A stretch of DNA of 12,344 nucleotides from assembly GCA_003235605.1 (NCBI GenBank), contig QJVU01000531.1, positions 1-12,344 of the forward strand, in the 5' to 3' direction. Under the pieces are notes generated by a model. The model searched no databases. It was given only the letters and a program-made list of their open reading frames with translations, and was not told where the DNA came from. Shown in pieces: positions 6,646 to 12,344 of the stretch. Position 1 is the first letter of the stretch. Each line of letters opens with the position of its first letter. Origin of the DNA: Planctomycetota bacterium (GTDB taxonomy: Bacteria; Planctomycetota; UBA1135; UBA2386). The position numbers were made by a program, and so were the translations under genes.

Positions 6646-8946
6646 ATGAAGCTACAACGAACCGCGTCTTGTCTCGCCGGATCTGCTCTCCTCCTGGTCC
6701 TTGCCTCGGGCTGCAAACCCTCGGTCGTCGAAGGAGCCACCGAGTTCAAGGGAAAGATCGCCAGGTCATACCAAGACTCCAAGGAGTGGTGGCCGAAGCC
6801 CGTCACGCCGCCGAAGGACGCCCCCAACGTCATCATTTTCCTGCTGGACGACGTCGGCTTCGCCCACATCGGTTGCTTCGGAGGGCTGATCGAGACACCG
6901 AATATCGATCGGCTGGCCATGAACGGGCTGCGGTTCAACAACTTCCACACCACGGCCCTGTGCTCACCGTCGCGGGCGACGTTGATGGCCGGCCGCAACC
7001 CCCACTCGATCGGTCTGGGAAGCCATGCCCTGACGGCCATGGGCTTCCCCGGCTACAACGCCATGGTGCCTGCGAGCGCCAAGTCTGTTGCCAACTACCT
7101 GCAGGACGCGGGCTACGTGAACTACGCCCTGGGCAAGTGGGACCACACCCCGCTCTACGAGGTCTCCCAGGTCGGACCCTTCGACCGCTGGCCCAGCGGC
7201 GAGGGCTTCGATCACGCCTACACGTTCATGGCCGCAGACGTGCACCAGTACATCCCGGTGATGTGGAACGACCACACCCCGGAGCCGTACCGCAAGACCT
7301 ACCACCTCGATCGGGACCTCGCCGATCGCGCGATCCACTGGATCACCGGCCACAAGTCCATCAAGCCGGACCTGCCGTTCATGATGCTCTGGGCCTCGGG
7401 CTCGATGCACTCACCACACCACGCACCGGAGGAGTACAGGAAGAAGTATCGCGGCAGGTTCGACATGGGCTGGGACGTGGCGCGGGACCGGATCCTGGAG
7501 AACCAGAAGCGGCTCGGCATCATCCCGGAGAACACGAAGCTCACCGTTCGGATTCCCGAGATCAAGGCCTGGGACTCGCTCGGCCAGGATGAGAAGAAGC
7601 TCTACGCCCGGCAGATGGAGGTTTTCGCGGCCCAGATGGAGCTGGCCGATCAGCAGATCGGCCGCGTCGTCGCCGAGTTGGAGCGCATCGGCGAGCTCGA
7701 CAACACGCTGATCTTCGTCACCTCCGACAACGGCGCCAGCGGCGAGGGTGGTCTGGCGGGCACCTTCAACGAGACCTACGTGCTGAACGGCCTGCAGACG
7801 CCCATCGAGGCCAACCTGCGCAAGTACGATCGGTGGGGCGATGAGACCACCTACCCCCACTACCATGCTGGCTGGGCGATGGCCGGTAACACGCCGTTCC
7901 GCTACTTCAAGCAGAGCGAGCACCGCGGCGGCCAGCACGATGCCCTCATCGTGCACTGGCCGCAGGGGATCCGGGCCAAGGGCGAGATCCGCAGCCAGTA
8001 CCACCACATCAGCGACATCGCGCCGACCATCCTCGAAGCCACCGGCGTCGAGATGCCCAAGGTCTACCACGGCGTCAAGCAGCAACCGATGGACGGCGTG
8101 TCGATGCGCTACTCCTTCGACGACCCCGGTGCCGCCAACCGCAAGAAGCGCCAGTACTACGAGATGTTCGGCAACCGGGCGATCTGGGTGGATGGCTGGA
8201 AGGCCGTGTCCCTGCACGCCAAGCGCATGCCCTGGAATGTCAACGTCACGCTGCCGTTCGACCAGGACGAGTGGGAGCTCTACCACGTCGCCGAGGATTT
8301 CTCGGAGAGCACGAACCTGGCGGCGAAACACCCCGGCAAGCTCGAGGAGCTCAAGAAAACCTTCGACGAGGACGCGTGGAAGTACAACGTCTACCCGCTC
8401 TACGACGACATGGTCAAGCGCAGTGCCAAGCAGCAGGACCGCCTGTTCGGCGATCAGAAGGAGTTCGTCTACTACTCGCCAGGAGCGATCCGCATCGCCG
8501 AGAAGGCCTCCGCCCCCGTCAAGAACCGCTCTCACACGATCACCACCACGATCGACCTCGACGGCCACGAGCGGGGCGTGATCGTGGCAGTCGGCGGCAT
8601 GACCGGCGGCTTCACGATGTTCATCAAGGACGGTCGTCTCTACTACGACTACAACTTCCTGGATGGCGTCTACTACACGATGAAGTCGCCGCCGCTGCCC
8701 AGGGGCAGGACCGAGCTGGGGTTCGTGTTCACGAAAACCAAGGAGTTCGGCGGCAAGGGCGAGTTGCACGTCAACGGCAGGAAGGTCGACGAGACCGACA
8801 TGCCGCGGATGCACATCAGCACGTACTCCCTGGCCGAGACCTTCGACGTGGGCCGCGACACCGGTACCCAGGTCTCCAAACTCTACGACGGTCCGTTCCC
8901 GTTCGAGGGCAAGCTGGACAGGGTGCTCATCCGCCTGACGCATTGA
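6646..8946 (+). CDS. Lipoprotein type-I sulfatase (arylsulfatase family) with C-terminal LamG-like domain
   Basis: Formylglycine-dependent sulfate-ester hydrolase of 766 residues. The ATG at 6646 is chosen because it opens a lipoprotein signal ending LASGC (Cys23), implying membrane-anchored periplasmic action; no Shine-Dalgarno precedes it. Catalytic elements: Asp68-Asp69 in LLDDVG (calcium), Cys106 in CSPSRAT (the C-x-P-S-R site oxidised to formylglycine), Arg110, Lys164 in GKW, His258 in SPHHAP, Asp361-Asn362 in SDNG and Lys422 in RYFKQ. The motif after GKW is DHTP, whereas relatives I recall read HNTP or HLG, so the usual active-site His is displaced by one. Residues from about 630 to 766 (VAVGGMTGGFTMFIKDG, VNGRKV, FDVGRDTG) form the beta-sandwich C-terminal domain seen in long arylsulfatases. 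The substrate is unknown; the porin partner suggests a sulfated carbohydrate. No maturase gene is in view. Confidence 0.93.
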   Translation: MKLQRTASCLAGSALLLVLASGCKPSVVEGATEFKGKIARSYQDSKEWWPKPVTPPKDAPNVIIFLLDDVGFAHIGCFGGLIETPNIDRLAMNGLRFNNFHTTALCSPSRATLMAGRNPHSIGLGSHALTAMGFPGYNAMVPASAKSVANYLQDAGYVNYALGKWDHTPLYEVSQVGPFDRWPSGEGFDHAYTFMAADVHQYIPVMWNDHTPEPYRKTYHLDRDLADRAIHWITGHKSIKPDLPFMMLWASGSMHSPHHAPEEYRKKYRGRFDMGWDVARDRILENQKRLGIIPENTKLTVRIPEIKAWDSLGQDEKKLYARQMEVFAAQMELADQQIGRVVAELERIGELDNTLIFVTSDNGASGEGGLAGTFNETYVLNGLQTPIEANLRKYDRWGDETTYPHYHAGWAMAGNTPFRYFKQSEHRGGQHDALIVHWPQGIRAKGEIRSQYHHISDIAPTILEATGVEMPKVYHGVKQQPMDGVSMRYSFDDPGAANRKKRQYYEMFGNRAIWVDGWKAVSLHAKRMPWNVNVTLPFDQDEWELYHVAEDFSESTNLAAKHPGKLEELKKTFDEDAWKYNVYPLYDDMVKRSAKQQDRLFGDQKEFVYYSPGAIRIAEKASAPVKNRSHTITTTIDLDGHERGVIVAVGGMTGGFTMFIKDGRLYYDYNFLDGVYYTMKSPPLPRGRTELGFVFTKTKEFGGKGELHVNGRKVDETDMPRMHISTYSLAETFDVGRDTGTQVSKLYDGPFPFEGKLDRVLIRLTH

Positions 8947-8999
8947 GCCTCCTCCGTGGCCTTGCGCTTCACTTGGCGCCCCGGCGCGGTGGTCTGCAT

Positions 9000-9004
9000 G
9001 AGGA
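9000..9004 (+). promoter_or_regulatory. Shine-Dalgarno that fixes the porin GTG start
   Basis: GAGGA lies 7 nt before the GTG at 9012. The open frame extends far upstream into the sulfatase gene, so this site together with the signal peptide that follows decides the start. Confidence 0.6.
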
Positions 9005-9011
9005 CAGTGCT

Positions 9012-10370
9012 GTGAAAACGAGAACCTGGGTCTCCCTTCTTCTGTACTCGGTCGTGAGTGCGTTCCTTTCTGCGGGCGCGATCGCACAGCAGGACCCGCC
9101 GCTGAAGCCGCAGGATCCGGCTGCACAGCAGGGACTGCTCCCCATTCCCGAGTTCGGGGGGAGCTGGCTTGACCGCGCCTACCTCACCGGCGACTGGGGA
9201 GGCGCGCGCGACGCCCTGGCCGAGGCCGGAATCCAGTTCGACCTCGAGTGGATGCAGTATGTCCAGGGTGTGTCGCACGGTGGTCTCGACACCGGGACGG
9301 AGTACGGCGGGACCGTCTCTACCAGGCTCAAGCTCGATCTCATGCGCATGGGCGTCATGCCGGGGGCCTTGGTGGACGTTCGGGCTCTGAGCAGGTACGA
9401 GAACTTCATTGGCGCGAGGTCGGGTCAGGTGCTGCCCGTCAACGCCAACGGCATCGCCCCGCTGACAAGCCCCCCATACGACGACATCTTCGTTGCTGTA
9501 ACGAACCTGACCTACACCCAGTACCTCTCCGAGAGTGTTGCCGCGTACGTCGGGAAGATCGACTTGTTGGACGGGGATCAGAACGAGTTTGCGACCGGAC
9601 GCGGTGCCTCGCAGTTCATGAACTACAACTTCGTGTTCGCCGCGCCCACAGCGCTCGTCCCGGCCAGCGCGCTGGGAGCCGGCGTTCTCTTCGCACCCGA
9701 CAAGCAGTGGAGCGTTGCGAGCACGCTGCTCAGCTCCACGGACACCTCGACCACCGTGGGGTTCGACGATATCGACGGCGGGATCTCTGCCACCGAGGCG
9801 AGGTTCCAGTACCGCCTGGGGGACCTGCCCGGCGGAACCAACGGCTCGTTCGTCTACTTCTTCAGCACGGACCTGGTGGACTTGAACAGCAGGCTGGATT
9901 TCCCGCCGGGCGAAGGCCCCCTGTTCCGCAGGAAGGACCATACGTGGATAGCCGTCTTCTCCGGCTGGCAGTATCTCTACACGGAAGAGGCTCCGGGTCA
10001 GGAGCCGCTCAACCTGGCCAACGGGCGTCCGGACCTCCAAGGGGTCGGTCTCTTCGGCCGCATCGCGTTCGCCGACAAGGACACCAACCCGTGGAAGTTC
10101 ACGTTCAGCGTCGGCGTCGGTGGGCGGGGCATCGTGCCGACACGGGACGACGACGTGTTCGGTGTTGGCTACTACTACGCCGACGTCGACCCTGACCGCT
10201 TCAGCGGCCCGCTCAACTTCGAAACGAGGAGCCAGGGGTTCGAGGCCTTCTACAACATCGCCCTCACCCCCGCTGTCCATCTGACCTTCGACGCTCAGGT
10301 GCTCGACACGGCCCTGCCCGGCGCCGACACGGCCGTCGTGCTCGGGCTCCGGCTCAAGACCGATTTCTGA
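9012..10370 (+). CDS. OprB-family carbohydrate porin
   Basis: Outer-membrane beta-barrel of 452 residues, the usual OprB size, expected to let sugars diffuse into the periplasm. The GTG start gives a signal peptide (MKTRTWVSLLLYSVVSAFLS, cleavage likely after AIA at residue 25). A short Gln/Pro-rich linker follows (26-46), then the family hallmark LTGDWGGARDALAEAGIQF starting at residue 58. Alternating aromatic strands such as GGTVSTRLKLDL, YVGKIDLLDG, FVYFFSTDL and AVFSGWQYLY follow. The chain ends KTDF; a terminal aromatic is the usual outer-membrane assembly signal. It lies 65 nt after the sulfatase, same strand, with no terminator between them, so the two are probably one transcript. The sugar carried is not readable; a sulfated or desulfated carbohydrate is inferred from the neighbour. 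Confidence 0.9.
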   Translation: MKTRTWVSLLLYSVVSAFLSAGAIAQQDPPLKPQDPAAQQGLLPIPEFGGSWLDRAYLTGDWGGARDALAEAGIQFDLEWMQYVQGVSHGGLDTGTEYGGTVSTRLKLDLMRMGVMPGALVDVRALSRYENFIGARSGQVLPVNANGIAPLTSPPYDDIFVAVTNLTYTQYLSESVAAYVGKIDLLDGDQNEFATGRGASQFMNYNFVFAAPTALVPASALGAGVLFAPDKQWSVASTLLSSTDTSTTVGFDDIDGGISATEARFQYRLGDLPGGTNGSFVYFFSTDLVDLNSRLDFPPGEGPLFRRKDHTWIAVFSGWQYLYTEEAPGQEPLNLANGRPDLQGVGLFGRIAFADKDTNPWKFTFSVGVGGRGIVPTRDDDVFGVGYYYADVDPDRFSGPLNFETRSQGFEAFYNIALTPAVHLTFDAQVLDTALPGADTAVVLGLRLKTDF

Positions 10371-10408
10371 GGCTTGGGGAAGAAGACAGGGAACGCCGGG
10401 CTATCGGA

Positions 10409-12130
10409 CTAGAAGCCGATGACGCCGGTCCCGCCGTTGCTCATCGCAAAGCCCGCGGCATTGGCCGCGCTGTCCTGGACCCAGGCCTGGTTGTGGAAGG
10501 TCAGGCCCTTGAGTGAGTTGCTGAACGGCACCGTCGAGAGCAACCGGAACCTGCCGCTGCCCTGTTCTGCGATCGGCAGCGGCCGCTCGAAGGCGACCAG
10601 CAGGTTGCAGTTCGGCATGCCCATGAAGGCGAGCGACAACGGGAGTTGGTTGCCACTCCACGCGGTCTTCGAGAGGCCGAAGAGGAGCAGCCCCGGCGCG
10701 CGCGGCTTCAGATTGGTCACGTCGAGCTGCCAGCTGAAGCCCAGGGCGGGAGCCGACGCGGTGATTCGGGGGACGATGGTGCCGCCGCTGCCGCTGCTGC
10801 CACAGCCGTTGCCGAACGTCGTGTAGCTGGCGCGGACGAACCTGGTGGTGCCCGACCAGACCTGGACGCGGCCCGCCTGGCTGCCGCCGCTGTTGAAGCC
10901 CGGTGCCCCGGTCACGATGTCCGGCACGCCGTCCCGGTCGAAGTCGCCGGCCGCTGCCAGCCCGGTGCCGAACTGATCGTAGAGCTGGCCGCCGTACAGT
11001 TCGTCCAACGACCCGCCGGTCTTGCCAGAGACCAGGCGCACGTAGGCGAAGCCGGTGGTGGAGTATGCAGCCACGGCAAAGTCATCCACCTTGTCGCCGT
11101 CCAGGTCGCCGAGTCGGGAAACGCGGCGCCCGAACCGGGCGTAGCCGGACAGGAACGCTCTGGCGCCGACCGTGTAGATGGTGCTGCCATCCTTGCCGGA
11201 GTAGGCCCGGGCATAGCCTTGCAGGGGACCGATCGGGCACTGGCGGGTGAGGGTATGATCCGTCGTCGCGCCGGCGATGAAGTCGGGCACGCCGTCGTTG
11301 TTGACGTCACCGACGCCGGCGACCGCGGCCCCCAGGAGGTCGCCACCGTTGCCGGTCACCTGCACGAGGATCGTGTTGTCCTTGCCCGAGAGCACCAGCA
11401 CGCGGCCCAACGGAGCACAGATCTGGCCCGTATAGCCCTGCTCCCCGACCACGATGTCGGCCTGACCGTCTCCGTTCACGTCGCCGGCGCCGGCGACCGC
11501 GGTCACCAGGATGGCCGGGTTCCCGCCCTTGCCGCCGATCGTGCGGATCACCTTGGCGTCGCTCCCGGAGTAGACCGTGACATCACGGGACAGGCTGCGG
11601 GCGGCAAAGTCCGGAACCCCGTCCTTGTTGACATCGCCCACGAACGCGACGTCGGCGCCGACCTTGTGACTGCTGTTCGCGCCCACGATGAAGAACAGGC
11701 GCTTGCCGGTCTTGCCCGAGTAGAGTGCCAGGTATCCCGCGTTGGTACTCGATGCCTGGGGTGCCCCGACCAGCACGTCGGCATGGCCGTCGGCATCGAC
11801 GTCCTGCACCGCGAGACCGGTGCCGAAGCGGTCGTAGCCGGCAGTGCCCGCGAAGGTGTGCAGCACGGTGTTGTCCTTGCCGGAGAAAACACGCACCTCG
11901 CCGATGCCACCGAGTCGGAAGGGTGCCGAGGCGACGATGTCGGGATAGCCGTCGTTGTTGATGTCGCCGGCGGCAACCACCGAGCCAAGCAGATCTCCGC
12001 TGCTCTGGCCTACATAGGTGGCCAGTGGTTTCTGGGCGGGGAGTTGGGGCGCCACCAGAGCAGCCGTAGCGAGCACCACGAACAGGGCGGAGGGGAGGAG
12101 AACGACGAATCGGGTAGTTGGCGCTTTCAT
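10409..12130 (-). CDS. Secreted seven-bladed FG-GAP (integrin-alpha-like) beta-propeller protein
   Basis: Exported protein of 573 residues. The N-terminus has a long signal (MKAPTTRFVVLLPSALFVVL, cleavage around residues 25-33). Seven repeats follow, each with a calcium loop of DxDxDG type: DINNDGYPD (56-64), DVDADGHAD (110), DVNKDGVPD (166), DVNGDGQAD (217), DVNNDGVPD (275), DLDGDKVDD (342) and DFDRDGVPD (396). Seven outer-strand motifs of the form xSGKD/T (FSGKD, YSGKT, YSGSD, LSGKD, YSGKD, VSGKT, WSGTT) match them, giving a complete propeller. The sixth loop lacks the usual Gly (DGDKVDD). Residues from about 438 (TFGNGCGSSG) to 573 form a C-terminal domain common in planctomycete exported proteins. 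It has no enzyme motif; adhesion or surface binding is inference. It converges on the porin with a 38-nt gap. Confidence 0.92.
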   Translation of the reverse strand: MKAPTTRFVVLLPSALFVVLATAALVAPQLPAQKPLATYVGQSSGDLLGSVVAAGDINNDGYPDIVASAPFRLGGIGEVRVFSGKDNTVLHTFAGTAGYDRFGTGLAVQDVDADGHADVLVGAPQASSTNAGYLALYSGKTGKRLFFIVGANSSHKVGADVAFVGDVNKDGVPDFAARSLSRDVTVYSGSDAKVIRTIGGKGGNPAILVTAVAGAGDVNGDGQADIVVGEQGYTGQICAPLGRVLVLSGKDNTILVQVTGNGGDLLGAAVAGVGDVNNDGVPDFIAGATTDHTLTRQCPIGPLQGYARAYSGKDGSTIYTVGARAFLSGYARFGRRVSRLGDLDGDKVDDFAVAAYSTTGFAYVRLVSGKTGGSLDELYGGQLYDQFGTGLAAAGDFDRDGVPDIVTGAPGFNSGGSQAGRVQVWSGTTRFVRASYTTFGNGCGSSGSGGTIVPRITASAPALGFSWQLDVTNLKPRAPGLLLFGLSKTAWSGNQLPLSLAFMGMPNCNLLVAFERPLPIAEQGSGRFRLLSTVPFSNSLKGLTFHNQAWVQDSAANAAGFAMSNGGTGVIGF

Positions 12131-12200
12131 GGGGTTGCACGCACTTTCCGCCAGCCCCTTGCCCCGCAGACCACCGCGCGTTTCGAGATCCTCGACGAAT

Positions 12201-12206
12201 TGTCAA
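12201..12206 (-). promoter_or_regulatory. Possible -35 box of the FG-GAP gene
   Basis: The minus strand reads TTGACA, the sigma70 -35 consensus, about 70 nt before the ATG. At 17-nt spacing the sequence is AAACGC, a poor -10, so this may be chance. Confidence 0.25.
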
Positions 12207-12284
12207 ACCACGGGGGGTTCCAGCTTGCTCACGGGAGATTCACCCGACCTTCCCTGTCTCTGGAGGATGGGAAGAAGAGGGCGA

Positions 12285-12307
12285 GACAGCGCCACGGGTG
12301 CGCTGTC
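12285..12307. repeat. Perfect 8-bp stem palindrome upstream of the FG-GAP gene
   Basis: GACAGCGC (12285-12292) and GCGCTGTC (12300-12307) are exact inverted arms around a 7-nt loop. Neither strand follows it with a T-run. It could end a transcript entering from the right or be a protein-binding site. Bases 12308-12344 show nothing recognisable. Confidence 0.4.
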
Positions 12308-12344
12308 CCCCGAGCAACACGCCACCCTGGGACACCGGCCGCAT

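Noticed and set aside
8271..9011. Upstream extension of the porin frame into the sulfatase gene
   Set aside because: The GTG at 9012 has a ribosome site and begins a signal peptide; the upstream part is a shifted reading of the sulfatase.
7411..9126. Minus-strand open frame of 571 codons opposite the sulfatase
   Set aside because: Antisense to catalytic motifs of the sulfatase, with no recognisable domain of its own.

Overview
The window looks like chromosomal DNA of a GC-rich member of the Planctomycetota. The evidence is a set of features typical of that phylum, namely a secreted FG-GAP propeller and a secreted parallel beta-helix protein (each with a C-terminal extension of the planctomycete exported-protein kind) and a lipoprotein sulfatase next to an outer-membrane carbohydrate porin. 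No 16S or other phylogenetic marker is present, so this assignment is inference from gene content.

Layout: (1) 1-4574, plus strand. A compact run holds the C-terminal two thirds or so of an M28 zinc peptidase of the glutamate-carboxypeptidase-II/transferrin-receptor type, then, after a 3-nt gap, two half-size ABC exporters that overlap by ATGA. The two exporters are complementary in their ATPase motifs and should form one heterodimeric MdlAB/BmrCD-like pump. (2) 4575-6146, minus strand. A secreted right-handed beta-helix protein with a 100-residue C-terminal domain. Its stop codon sits in an inverted repeat, followed by a 35-bp hairpin element. (3) 6147-6645, no intact gene. It holds a second copy of the 35-bp hairpin and a gutted paralogue of the beta-helix gene in which the signal-peptide start is joined directly to the last codons. 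A 9-bp inverted repeat lies before the sulfatase. (4) 6646-10370, plus strand. A lipoprotein type-I sulfatase with a C-terminal concanavalin/LamG-like domain is followed 65 nt later by an OprB-type porin. This is probably one operon for capture and desulfation of sulfated carbohydrate. (5) 10409-12130, minus strand. A secreted seven-bladed FG-GAP beta-propeller. (6) 12131-12344, its upstream region, with a TTGACA-like box and a perfect 8-bp stem palindrome.

The window contains no RNA gene, CRISPR array, complete mobile element or recognisable defence system. The most unusual items are the internally deleted beta-helix paralogue with its retained 3' hairpin repeat, the asymmetry of the ABC pair, and the sulfatase in which the usual GKWH active-site motif reads GKWDH. 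I do not see a whole new multi-gene system and do not claim one.
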